Notes under the pieces: generated by a model
Databases searched by the model: none
What the model was told of the DNA's origin: nothing
Seen by the model: only the letters and a program-made list of their open reading frames with translations
In this document: positions 32,684 to 40,885 of the stretch, piece by piece
Numbering within the stretch: the first letter of the stretch is position 1
Layout of the letters: the number at the start of each line of letters is the position of its first letter
From: Candidatus Allofournierella pullistercoris
GTDB taxonomy: Bacteria; Bacillota; Clostridia; Oscillospirales; Ruminococcaceae
DNA: 61,321 nt
Reading direction: 5' to 3'
Assembly: GCA_018883715.1 (NCBI GenBank)
Contig: JAHLFP010000031.1
Location: 1-61,321, forward strand
Position numbers and translations under genes: made by a program

Positions 32684-32713
32684 TTGAACCCGGTGTGCAT
32701 GCTGGTCTATAAT
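32684..32713 (+). promoter_or_regulatory. Promoter for the D,D-carboxypeptidase gene
   Basis: TTGAAC and a perfect TATAAT are 18 bases apart. The start site near 32720 lies inside a longer open frame and supports the TTG start at 32831. Confidence 0.75.
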
Positions 32714-32830
32714 AAAATTCGCCTGGCCTTTTGGGAAAAGCACCCCGGAACAGGCAGGTACAATGCAGTGAATACCCCGCCTGTTTTGGATGAAAATCAG
32801 GCGGTTAGGATAAAGATAAAAGGTGAAAGT

Positions 32831-34249
32831 TTGAAACAGATTGTTGCCGCCCTGCTGGTGGGGCTTTGTGTGGCAGTTCTGGCGCCCTTTGCGTCAGCCC
32901 AGGAGATTGCCGCAGTAACCAGCGAAGCATATCTTGTCATGGATGCGGATACTGGACAGGTCATCCTTGAGAAAAACCCGGACAAACAGATGTATCCCGC
33001 CTCCATTACCAAAATTATGACCATTGCCCTTGCCATCCAGCAAGCGGGCGGGGACTGGGCCCAGCAACGGGTCATCAGCAAGGAAGTGACCACCAATTTA
33101 GAGCCCGGCTCCTCCCACGTGGCCTTGCTGGAGGGGGAGCAGGTGAAGCTGGAGGATTTAATCTATGCCACCCAGCTGGAAAGTGCCAATGACGGTGCCA
33201 ATGCCCTTGCAGAGTTTTTCAGCCCGGATGGCACCATTGCAGGCGGGGTGGAGCGAATGAACCAGACTGCCCAGCAGCTGGGACTGACCAGTACCCAGTA
33301 CCGCAATCCCCACGGCCTACACGACCCGGAGCACTACACCACCGCCCGGGATATGGCCCATCTGCTTCGGTGGGCGCTGGAGATTCCCGGATTTTCCGAC
33401 GTGTTCTGCCGCAAGGACTCCTGGCCCATGGAGGCTACCAACCTGCAACCGGAGCGGCGGTTCTGGTGTGCTGACCTGATGCGGGTGGGCGGCCCCACTT
33501 ACTATCGGGAATATGTCCTTGGTTCCAAAACTGGATTTCACAATCAGGCGGGTCACACCCTTGTAACCTATGCCCAGCAGGGGGATATGCGGCTGATTTG
33601 CGTGGTGCTGAAATCGGCGGGAAGTCGGGTGCATTTCAAGGATGCGGCCCTCCTGCTGGACTACGCCTTTGAACATTTTCGCCGAGTGGAGTTGACTGCT
33701 CCCGCCCAGCTTGCCAGCGTGCCTTTGCTGGGCGGTGATACACAGCTGGGAACCTTGACGGTACACCCGGCTTCCGCCACGGCGCTGTTGCATGAGCAGT
33801 TCACCCCAGAGCAGGTAACAGCGGAGTACCGACTTCCGGAGTATTATATTTTGGGACAAGCCTTTGATGGGGTGCTGGAATACCGCCTGCCGGACAATGA
33901 GGTGCAGCCAAGCCTGGTGGCGAGCCCCAGTGTTTCGGTAACGGGACTGTCGGAACTGCTGGAGCAAAACACCTTTGTGCCCCAAAAAGAGGACGGGCAT
34001 CTTCTGCAAGGGGTGGGCATCACCCTGGGGATTATTCTTGTGATTGTGGGTACGGGGGCGGCAATCCGGCTGATTCGCAAAAGCGGAAAAGAGCAAGCCA
34101 AGGAGCGTAAAACCATTCTGGAGGACGAGATAGCGGGCAATCCCTTTATCGTCAATGCAATCAGCCCTCGGTGGCAACAGCGCACCCCCAAAAAGCCAAA
34201 ACCCATCCAGCGCAACCGCCCCGGCGGCTCCAAGGTGCGCCGCCGCTGA
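32831..34249 (+). CDS. D-alanyl-D-alanine carboxypeptidase (penicillin-binding protein 5/6 family)
   Basis: The 472-residue protein trims the terminal D-Ala of peptidoglycan stem peptides outside the cell. It begins with a signal peptide (LKQIVAALLVGLCVAVLAPFASA) that is best read from the TTG at 32831, five bases after AAAGGTGAAAG. All three active-site motifs of the SxxK family are present: SITK in YPASITKIMT, SAN in ESANDGANA and KTG in LGSKTGFHN. A beta-rich C-terminal domain, one membrane helix (GVGITLGIILVIVGTGAAI) and a very basic cytoplasmic tail follow. An open frame to 32672 contains the promoter and is not used. Confidence 0.93.
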   Translation: MKQIVAALLVGLCVAVLAPFASAQEIAAVTSEAYLVMDADTGQVILEKNPDKQMYPASITKIMTIALAIQQAGGDWAQQRVISKEVTTNLEPGSSHVALLEGEQVKLEDLIYATQLESANDGANALAEFFSPDGTIAGGVERMNQTAQQLGLTSTQYRNPHGLHDPEHYTTARDMAHLLRWALEIPGFSDVFCRKDSWPMEATNLQPERRFWCADLMRVGGPTYYREYVLGSKTGFHNQAGHTLVTYAQQGDMRLICVVLKSAGSRVHFKDAALLLDYAFEHFRRVELTAPAQLASVPLLGGDTQLGTLTVHPASATALLHEQFTPEQVTAEYRLPEYYILGQAFDGVLEYRLPDNEVQPSLVASPSVSVTGLSELLEQNTFVPQKEDGHLLQGVGITLGIILVIVGTGAAIRLIRKSGKEQAKERKTILEDEIAGNPFIVNAISPRWQQRTPKKPKPIQRNRPGGSKVRRR

Positions 34250-34304
34250 AAAGAATAGCGGAACGCAGGGGGAACGGTATTGCTACGCTAGCGTGAATTT
34301 TTAG

Positions 34305-34333
34305 TTGAATTTATGGGTTGGTTCATGTAAAAT
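34305..34333 (+). promoter_or_regulatory. Promoter of the rfbC-wzm-wzt-GT2 operon
   Basis: TTGAAT and TAAAAT are 17 bases apart, about 120 bases before rfbC. The leader has no recognised riboswitch. Confidence 0.75.
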
Positions 34334-34455
34334 GAAAGGTGATTTTGTGTCCAGTGGGGCTTTGCGCCTGTGGGTCAATTTTGCGGCACTGGACAAAAAG
34401 AGCGGACAAAACGAATGTGCCAGCGGGCACAGGAATAGATGAACAGGGAGGAACT

Positions 34456-35022
34456 ATGGGTAAGTTTCAATTCATTCAAACTGAGCTGCCAGGGGTTATC
34501 ATTGTGGAGCCTACCGTCTTTGGAGACGCACGGGGCTATTTTATGGAAACCTTCCAGAAAGAGGAATTTGCGGCGGCAGGCATTGACTGCGAATTTGTAC
34601 AGGACAACCAGTCCAGTTCCACCCGTGGCGTACTGCGTGGCCTGCATTTCCAGACCGAGCATACCCAGGGCAAGCTGGTGCGTGTGGTAAAGGGCGAAGT
34701 GTTTGATGTGGCGGTGGACTGCCGCCCTGGAAGTGCTACCTTTGGCAAGTGGACCGGTGTGGTACTCAGCAGTGAGAACAAGCGCCAGTTCTATGTGCCT
34801 CAGGGATTTGCCCACGGTTTCCTGGTGCTGAGCGATGAAGCAGAGTTCTGCTACAAATGCACCGATTACTATACCCCCAGCGCAGAGGGCGGCATTCCCT
34901 ACAACGACCCCACCATCGGCATTGAATGGCCGGATTGTGGCTGTGAATACCGTCTGAGCGAAAAAGACCAGCATCATCTGCCCTTTGACCAGCAGTCCTT
35001 TTCCTGCTTTGCAAAGTGGTAA
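34456..35022 (+). CDS. rfbC: dTDP-4-dehydrorhamnose 3,5-epimerase
   Basis: The 188-residue cupin-fold enzyme makes dTDP-4-keto-L-rhamnose, the step before RmlD. It shows the N-terminal GVIIVEPTVFGDARGYFMETF, the QDNQSSSTRGVLRGLHFQ motif with catalytic His, VVKGEVFDVAVDCRPGS, and YVPQGFAHGFLVLSD. Length fits. GGGAGGAACT precedes the ATG. It is first in an operon with a second exporter and two tandem-GT2 proteins, so the glycan probably contains L-rhamnose. The other rhamnose genes (rmlA, rmlB, rmlD) are not in the window. An upstream frame extension to 34339 has no site. Confidence 0.97.
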   Translation: MGKFQFIQTELPGVIIVEPTVFGDARGYFMETFQKEEFAAAGIDCEFVQDNQSSSTRGVLRGLHFQTEHTQGKLVRVVKGEVFDVAVDCRPGSATFGKWTGVVLSSENKRQFYVPQGFAHGFLVLSDEAEFCYKCTDYYTPSAEGGIPYNDPTIGIEWPDCGCEYRLSEKDQHHLPFDQQSFSCFAKW

Positions 35023-35034
35023 AGGAGAAGCAGT

Positions 35035-35829
35035 ATGCTAAAAATGTACCTGTCGGATTTCATGCGTTATCGCTATCTTTTGTACAACCTTATCAGTCGG
35101 GATTTTAAGCTGAAGTACCGCCGCAGTCTGTTGGGTGTGGCCTGGAGCGTGCTGAACCCCTTGCTGATGTGTACGGTTATGTTCGTGATTTTCGGCTCGC
35201 TGATGCCCCAGTTCCGGGGCAGCGGCATTGAAAATTACGCCGTGTACCTGGTGATTGGACAGCTGTTGTTCAACTTCTTCCGGGATTCCACCACCATGGC
35301 CATGTCCAGCATTATGAACAATGCTATGCTGCTACGCAAGGTGTACATCCCGAAATACATCTTCCCCTTGCAGAAAATCTGCTTTGGGCTGGTGAACTGC
35401 CTGTTCAGCTTTATCGCCCTGGTGTTGGTGATGCTGTTTACCGGTGCGCCTTTGTATTGGACAGCCCTGCTGGCGGTTTACCCCCTCTTGATGCTGGCTT
35501 TGTTCAGCTTGGGTGTGGGCATGATTCTGTCCGCCCTCACCGTCTTTTTCCGGGATGTAATGCACCTGTGGGAGGTGTTTACCACCATTTTGATGTGGTT
35601 TTCCGCCATTTTCTACGCCCCGGAGCAGTTTGGCAATGCCATCTTGGTGCAGTTGATTGAACTCAACCCCATTTACCAGTACATCACCGCCTTCCGTACC
35701 CTTGTAATGGATGGCCAGCTGCTCAGCGGCGGGCAGGTTCTGGTATGTGCTGTTTGGGCCTTGGTGATGCTCACAGCGGGTGTACTGGTGTTCAAAAAGA
35801 CACAGGACAGCTTTGTTCTGTATATGTAA
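35035..35829 (+). CDS. Second polysaccharide ABC exporter permease
   Basis: This 264-residue ABC-2 permease has the Wzm layout: KMYLSDFMRYRYLLYNLISRDFKLKYRRSLLGVAWSVLNPLL, then six membrane segments. It follows rfbC by 12 bases after AAAGGAG. It differs clearly from the first permease in its extracellular loops and is shorter. It probably carries a rhamnose-containing glycan on undecaprenyl lipid across the membrane. Streptococcal RgpC/GacD belong to this group. Confidence 0.92.
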   Translation: MLKMYLSDFMRYRYLLYNLISRDFKLKYRRSLLGVAWSVLNPLLMCTVMFVIFGSLMPQFRGSGIENYAVYLVIGQLLFNFFRDSTTMAMSSIMNNAMLLRKVYIPKYIFPLQKICFGLVNCLFSFIALVLVMLFTGAPLYWTALLAVYPLLMLALFSLGVGMILSALTVFFRDVMHLWEVFTTILMWFSAIFYAPEQFGNAILVQLIELNPIYQYITAFRTLVMDGQLLSGGQVLVCAVWALVMLTAGVLVFKKTQDSFVLYM

Positions 35830-35847
35830 AGGAGGCCCCGCAGGACA

Positions 35848-36588
35848 ATGCAGCCGATGATTCAGGTGGATCATGTATCCATGCGATTTAACCTTGCCAA
35901 AGAAAAAAGTGAAAGCCTCAAAGAGTATTTCCTGCAACTGGTTCAGGGCAAGCTGAAATTTGATGAGTTCTATGCGCTGAAGGATGTTTCCCTCACGGTA
36001 CAACCCGGGGATTTTTACGGCCTTGTGGGACTGAACGGAAGTGGCAAATCCACCCTTTTGAAGGTGATTTCCGGGGTTTACAAGCCCACCAGCGGGCGGT
36101 GCATTGTGTCCGGCACCGTTGCCCCTTTGATTGAGCTGGGCGCTGGATTTGATATGGATTTGACCGCACGGGAAAACATTTATCTGAATGGTACCGTGCT
36201 GGGATTCAGCCCCAAATATCTGGACGAGCACTTCGAGGAAATTGTGGAGTTCAGCGAACTGCGAGATTTCCTGGATGTGCCGCTGAAAAACTATTCCAGC
36301 GGTATGGTGGCGCGTCTTGCCTTTGCGGTGGCCACCATTACAAAGCCGGATATCCTGATTGCGGACGAAATTTTGTCCGTGGGCGATTTCCTGTTTCAGG
36401 AAAAATGTGAAAAGCGGATGCAGTCTCTGCTTAGCGGTGGAACCACGGTGATTTTGGTAAGCCATTCCATCGAACAGATTGAGCGGATGTGCAATAAGGT
36501 GGCCTGGCTGGAACATGGTCGCATTAAGATGGATGGACCGGTGCAGGAGGTATGCGAAGCCTACAAGCATAGCACCCGGGACCAGTAA
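35848..36588 (+). CDS. Second polysaccharide ABC exporter ATPase, short form
   Basis: The 246-residue ATPase has Walker A GLNGSGKST (61-69), signature YSSGM and Walker B DILIADEILSVGD. An N-terminal insert before the Walker A (KSESLKEYFLQLVQGKLKFDE) is typical of Wzt/TagH-like exporters. It stops after the core domain and so lacks the glycan-binding C-terminal domain of the first ATPase. In systems with such short ATPases export is coupled to synthesis rather than to a capped chain end. It follows its permease by 18 bases, with GGAGG before the ATG. Streptococcal RgpD/GacE is of this type. Confidence 0.92.
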   Translation: MQPMIQVDHVSMRFNLAKEKSESLKEYFLQLVQGKLKFDEFYALKDVSLTVQPGDFYGLVGLNGSGKSTLLKVISGVYKPTSGRCIVSGTVAPLIELGAGFDMDLTARENIYLNGTVLGFSPKYLDEHFEEIVEFSELRDFLDVPLKNYSSGMVARLAFAVATITKPDILIADEILSVGDFLFQEKCEKRMQSLLSGGTTVILVSHSIEQIERMCNKVAWLEHGRIKMDGPVQEVCEAYKHSTRDQ

Positions 36589-36613
36589 GCTGAAAGAAAG
36601 CGGTGGCCGCTGT

Positions 36614-36649
36614 CTTTCCCTTTTGCGTGATTTTGCATGAAAGGGAAAG
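36614..36649. repeat. Inverted repeat between the exporter and the first tandem GT2
   Basis: CTTTCCCTTT and AAAGGGAAAG flank a 16-base spacer in the 119-base gap. No T-run follows, so it is not a good terminator; it could be a processing site that separates expression levels. Confidence 0.5.
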
Positions 36650-36707
36650 AGGCGAGCTGCCGTTTGCCGTATGTTAGACAATCAAGATAAAAGGAAGCAA
36701 AACAGCC

Positions 36708-38588
36708 ATGGCAGAGCAAACAAAACAAAATCAACAGCCAGCCCAAAGGGTAAAACGGGACAATGTGCTGGCAATGAGCCTGCGTCTTTTGAATCCAGCC
36801 CATGCGGGCAAGGTGGTGGGCTGGGCCTGGAACACCCTGCGTCAGCAGGGGGTGGATGCCCTGTATCGGGAGATTGATTTCCGGGTACAGCTGGCGCTTC
36901 ACCGTGACCCCTGGCGGCATCGGGCGGATTTGCCCACCCGCCGACAGCTCAATTACCAGCGAAGCCATCCCATCCAGGGTGGGCCTTGCATCAGCGTTCT
37001 GGTGCCGCTGTATAACACACCGCTGGAATTTTTGGCACAGATGGTGGAAAGCGTGCAAAAGCAGACCTATCCCAACTGGCAGCTGGTGCTGGCGGACGCA
37101 TCAGACAGCTCCCACCAGGAGCAGGTCATGCAAAAGGTGCTACACCTTGCAGGGGAGGACAGCCGGATTTTATACCATCGGCTGGAGCAGAATCAGGGCA
37201 TTGCCGCCAACACCAATGGCGCATTGGCACAGGCAAAGGGGGACTGGATTACCCTTTTGGACCACGACGATGTGCTGTATCCCAATGCGCTGTATCAGGT
37301 AGCCCAGCAGGCGGTAAACGGTGCGGATTTAGTCTATTCCGATGAGGTGGTACTCAGCGCCGATTTAAAACAACTGGTCAGCTATCACTTTAAGCCGGAC
37401 TATTCCCCCGATTATCTGCGGGGATGCAACTATATCACCCATCTGTGTGCTTTTTCCCGGGATTTGCTGAACAAGGCGGGGGCAAAACTGGATTCTGCCT
37501 ATGATGGAAGCCAGGACCACGACCTGATTCTTCGCCTGTGCGAAAAGGCAGAGAAGATTGTGCATATTCCCTATGCGCTGTATATCTGGAGAAGCCACGA
37601 AGGCTCCACCGCTGGCAGTGCAGAGGCAAAGCCCTATGCGGTGCAGGCGGGTGTGCGTGCGGTACAGGCCCATCTTGACCGGGTGGAACTGCCTGGAACA
37701 GTGGAAGCCATCGAGGGGGCTCCTGGTGCCTATCGCATCCGATACCAGCTGAGCCAGCACCCTCTGGTAAGTGTGCTGATTCCCAACAAGGACCACGTGG
37801 AGGATTTGTCCCGCTGTTTGGAAAGTCTGTACAAATATGCAGGCTACAACCGGTTTGAGGTGATTATCATCGAGAATAACTCCACCCAGCCGGAAACCTT
37901 TGCCTATTACGAGGAGGCAAAACGGCAGTTCTCCTGTTTGCAGGTGGTACGCTATGAAGGGGAGTTTAACTATTCCGCCATCAACAACCTGGGACGGCAG
38001 TACGCAAAAGGGGAACAGCTGCTCCTGCTCAACAATGATGTGGAGCTGTTAAGCCCCCACTTTTTGGAAGAGATGCTCATGTACAGCCAGCGGGAGGACG
38101 TGGCCTGTGTAGGTGCAAAGCTGTATTATCCCGATGACACCATCCAGCATGCAGGGGTGTTTTTGGGTATCAACGGCACTGCTGGACACAGCCACAAGAG
38201 CCATCCAAGGGAATCCGGCGGAGATATGTATCGTTTGACCGTTCCCCAGAATATGATGGCGGTAACAGGTGCCTGTTTGATGATCAAAACCAAGCTGTTT
38301 GATTTGGTGGGTGGCCTGGATGAAAAACGCTTTGCAGTGGCTTACAACGATGTAGATTTAGGCTTAAAGCTGTGGAAGCAGGGGTATCTGAACGTATTCA
38401 CCCCCTTTGCGGAAGCCTACCACCATGAAAGCAAGAGCCGGGGAGGGGACGATGAAGGCCCCAACGCCCAGCGTTATCAAACGGAAAAACAGCGGTTTAT
38501 TGAAGCCTATGGGGATTTGATTGAACAGGGCGACCCCTATTACAATCGGCATTTTAACCTGCTGTATGAAAACTATGGATTAAAGTAA
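36708..38588 (+). CDS. Tandem-domain GT2 glycosyltransferase
   Basis: This 626-residue protein has two GT2 domains. Domain 1 (about 88-330) has ISVLVPLYNTPLEFL, a LLDHDDVLYP metal motif and a YDGSQDHDL segment. Domain 2 (about 350-610) has VSVLIPNKDH, IIENNSTQPETF and LLLLNNDVELLSP. Such two-domain proteins (for example in rhamnan and arabinogalactan systems) extend chains of two alternating linkages. The N-terminal 85 residues (MAEQTKQNQQPAQ...) have no clear domain. AAGGAAGC precedes the ATG. It shares 17 identical residues around ENNSTQPETFAYYEEA with the next gene. No membrane segment is seen. Confidence 0.9.
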   Translation: MAEQTKQNQQPAQRVKRDNVLAMSLRLLNPAHAGKVVGWAWNTLRQQGVDALYREIDFRVQLALHRDPWRHRADLPTRRQLNYQRSHPIQGGPCISVLVPLYNTPLEFLAQMVESVQKQTYPNWQLVLADASDSSHQEQVMQKVLHLAGEDSRILYHRLEQNQGIAANTNGALAQAKGDWITLLDHDDVLYPNALYQVAQQAVNGADLVYSDEVVLSADLKQLVSYHFKPDYSPDYLRGCNYITHLCAFSRDLLNKAGAKLDSAYDGSQDHDLILRLCEKAEKIVHIPYALYIWRSHEGSTAGSAEAKPYAVQAGVRAVQAHLDRVELPGTVEAIEGAPGAYRIRYQLSQHPLVSVLIPNKDHVEDLSRCLESLYKYAGYNRFEVIIIENNSTQPETFAYYEEAKRQFSCLQVVRYEGEFNYSAINNLGRQYAKGEQLLLLNNDVELLSPHFLEEMLMYSQREDVACVGAKLYYPDDTIQHAGVFLGINGTAGHSHKSHPRESGGDMYRLTVPQNMMAVTGACLMIKTKLFDLVGGLDEKRFAVAYNDVDLGLKLWKQGYLNVFTPFAEAYHHESKSRGGDDEGPNAQRYQTEKQRFIEAYGDLIEQGDPYYNRHFNLLYENYGLK

Positions 38589-38608
38589 AAAGGAAGGAAG
38601 CAAAGGCT

Positions 38609-40459
38609 TTGAATCTACGACTAAAACGGTTGCGGGAACTGGTGGCCTATGGAGTGCAACTGCTCAAAGAGGAGGGCCTGGGCGTGGTACTGCGCCGAGG
38701 AATGGGATTTGCACGGCGGCGGTTTTTCTCAAAATCTGCCCGGTATCTGCCCAGTCGCAAGGTGCTGGCCGCCCAGCGTCAGCAAGCTGAGAAGCTGATC
38801 GGGCCAGTGATTTCCATCTGTGTGCCGCTGTATAACACCCCCACCGGGTATCTGAACCAGCTTTTGGACAGCGTACTCAACCAGACCAGCCCCCACTGGC
38901 AGCTTTGCCTTGCGGATGCTTCCCAGCCAGAGCATGCCCAGCGGGTATACAGCTTGGTGCAAAAGGCAATGAACAAGGCACAGGGGCGGATTGTCTATCA
39001 AAAGATTGAAAACAAGGGCATCAGCCACAACACCAATGCGGCGGCAGCACTTGCCACCGGGGACTACCTTGCGCTGGCGGACCACGACGACGTACTGGCT
39101 CCCCATGCAGTCTTTACCATGCAAAAGGTGATTGCTAAAACGGGCGCCGCCTTTTTGTACAGCGACGAGGCACTGTTCCGCCGTAGCATCCGCCGCCCCA
39201 TGACAGGGCATTTCAAGCCGGATTTTGCTCCGGATTATCTCCTTTGTTGCAATTACATCTGCCATCTGGCGGTGTTCCTGCGCAGTGAATTTGAAGCAGT
39301 GGGCGGCGAGCGAAGCGAATGCGACGGCAGTCAGGATCACGATTTGTTCCTGCGCCTTTTGGAGCGGCTGGAACCGTCCCAGATTGTTCATGTTCCCCAG
39401 GTGCTTTACTATTGGCGGGTGCATAAAAACAGCACCAGCGGCGGAGTTGGAGCAAAGCCCTATGTGGAGCAGGCCGCCATGCGAGCCATTTCTGAGCATC
39501 TGGAGCGCACTGGCCAGGCGGGAGAGATTCGCCCGGGACTCTACCCCAGCACCTACAAGGTGGACTGGAAGATAGAAGGCCAGCCGCTGGTCAGCATCTT
39601 GATTCCCAATAAAGACCACATTCAGGAGCTGGAAACCTGCCTTTCCTCGGTGTACGAGAAAACCGATTGGCCCAATTTTGAGGTTATCGTCATTGAGAAT
39701 AACTCCACCCAGCCGGAAACCTTTGCTTACTATGAAGAAGCGGCAAAACGGTACAAGAATTTGCAGGTGGTACGCTGGAAGAAGGAGTTTAACTATTCCG
39801 CCATCAATAATTTTGGCAGACAGTTTGCAAAGGGTGAGTACCTGCTACTGCTCAACAACGACGTGGAGGTAATCAACCCGGACTGGCTGACACAGCTTTT
39901 GATGCAGACCAGCCGCCCCGGTGTTGCTATCAGCGGTGCCATGCTTTACTATCCCGATGATACGGTTCAGCATGCGGGCATTATCACCGGACTTGGCGGC
40001 TTTGCAGGCCACAGCCACAAGTACCACAAGGCAGAGGGAAGCGGTTATATGTTCCGTATGGCTACGGTGCAGGATTTGTCCGCCGTGACCGGGGCTTGCC
40101 TTTTGGTGCGCAGTGAGGTGTACGATGCCATGGGCGGCCTGGATGAGGAATTCCAGGTGGCGTTCAACGACGTGGATTTCTGCCTGCGGGTGCGTCAGGC
40201 TGGCTGGCGCATTGTCTGGACACCCTATGCAAAGCTGTATCATTACGAAAGCAAGAGCAGGGGCAGTGACGAGAAGGATGCGGCCAAAAAAGCCCGCTTT
40301 GCCGGGGAGCAAAAGCGTCTTGTGGAGCGGTTTGGACGGCAGATGCTTCTCCACGACCCCTATTACAACCCATGCTTAACCTTGGACCGGGAGGATTTTT
40401 CCGAAAGCAGCGATTTGCGCTGGCTGCAAGAGGCAAAACTACCCCCGTCCATGTGTTAA
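38609..40459 (+). CDS. Tandem-domain GT2 glycosyltransferase, paralog of the previous gene
   Basis: The 616-residue protein has the same two-domain plan as its upstream neighbour: domain 1 with ISICVPLYNTPTGYL and LADHDDVLAP, domain 2 with VSILIPNKDH, ENNSTQPETFAYYEEA and LLLLNNDVEVINP, and it ends DLRWLQEAKLPPSMC. The two genes are 20 bases apart. The start is a TTG at 38609 (MNLRLKRLREL), with AGGAAGG upstream at long spacing; an alternative internal start was not evident. The paralogs probably build different steps of the same chain. Strong DNA similarity around the shared ENNSTQPETF segment suggests a fairly recent duplication or gene conversion. Confidence 0.9.
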   Translation: MNLRLKRLRELVAYGVQLLKEEGLGVVLRRGMGFARRRFFSKSARYLPSRKVLAAQRQQAEKLIGPVISICVPLYNTPTGYLNQLLDSVLNQTSPHWQLCLADASQPEHAQRVYSLVQKAMNKAQGRIVYQKIENKGISHNTNAAAALATGDYLALADHDDVLAPHAVFTMQKVIAKTGAAFLYSDEALFRRSIRRPMTGHFKPDFAPDYLLCCNYICHLAVFLRSEFEAVGGERSECDGSQDHDLFLRLLERLEPSQIVHVPQVLYYWRVHKNSTSGGVGAKPYVEQAAMRAISEHLERTGQAGEIRPGLYPSTYKVDWKIEGQPLVSILIPNKDHIQELETCLSSVYEKTDWPNFEVIVIENNSTQPETFAYYEEAAKRYKNLQVVRWKKEFNYSAINNFGRQFAKGEYLLLLNNDVEVINPDWLTQLLMQTSRPGVAISGAMLYYPDDTVQHAGIITGLGGFAGHSHKYHKAEGSGYMFRMATVQDLSAVTGACLLVRSEVYDAMGGLDEEFQVAFNDVDFCLRVRQAGWRIVWTPYAKLYHYESKSRGSDEKDAAKKARFAGEQKRLVERFGRQMLLHDPYYNPCLTLDREDFSESSDLRWLQEAKLPPSMC

Positions 40460-40502
40460 TAGATTTTTATTGGTTCAACCCACAGAATAAAAGGAGGTAC
40501 CC

Positions 40503-40778
40503 ATGGAATTTCATTCTCTTCCCGGCCGTATTGTGTACGGCGATGGCACCACCGAACTGGCCTGTGTGGATTTTCCACAGGTGGAACAGGGCATTGTGGA
40601 TATCAACCACACCTTTGTGGACGAAAGTCTGCGGGGGCAGGGCATGGCAGGTCAGCTGATGCAACGATGTGCTGACCAACTGCGCAAGGATGGACTGCGG
40701 GCAAAAACTGGTTGCAGTTATGCCGAAAAGTGGTTTGAAAAACATCCTGAATACAGCGACGTTCTGGCTGAAAAATAA
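40503..40778 (+). CDS. Small GNAT-like N-acetyltransferase (YidJ/PF14542 type)
   Basis: The 91-residue protein has the short GNAT-like pattern of the PF14542 family: DINHTFVDESLRGQGMAGQLMQRCADQLRKDGLRAKTGCSYAEKWFEKHPEY, where RGQGMAG is the acetyl-CoA loop. It is too short for a full GNAT fold. AGGAGG precedes the ATG. It follows the tandem GT2 genes by 43 bases but is a common stand-alone family, so it may be only a passenger of the operon. The substrate is unknown; an acetylated glycan precursor is only a possibility. Confidence 0.85.
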   Translation: MEFHSLPGRIVYGDGTTELACVDFPQVEQGIVDINHTFVDESLRGQGMAGQLMQRCADQLRKDGLRAKTGCSYAEKWFEKHPEYSDVLAEK

Positions 40779-40807
40779 GACTTGCCCAGACTGTTTTGCA
40801 AGCGATG

Positions 40808-40844
40808 AAAACCCCCGTGTATCTTTGGATACACAGGGGTTTTT
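40808..40844. terminator. Bidirectional terminator between the GNAT gene and the flavin reductase
   Basis: AAAACCCCCGTGTATC and GATACACAGGGGTTTT form a stem with loop TTTG, with T-run and A-run flanks, so it can end transcripts from both sides. Confidence 0.9.
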
Positions 40845-40885
40845 GCAAAATGAGGGTTTGTAGCTGGGGGTTACTCAGCCTTTTT

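Noticed and set aside
32672-32830. N-terminal extension of the D,D-carboxypeptidase
   Set aside because: A strong promoter lies inside it, and the signal peptide starts at the TTG with a ribosome site.
35332-36681. A 449-codon minus-strand open frame over the second exporter genes
   Set aside because: It overlaps two certain ABC genes on the other strand and shows only His/Gln-rich low-complexity protein.
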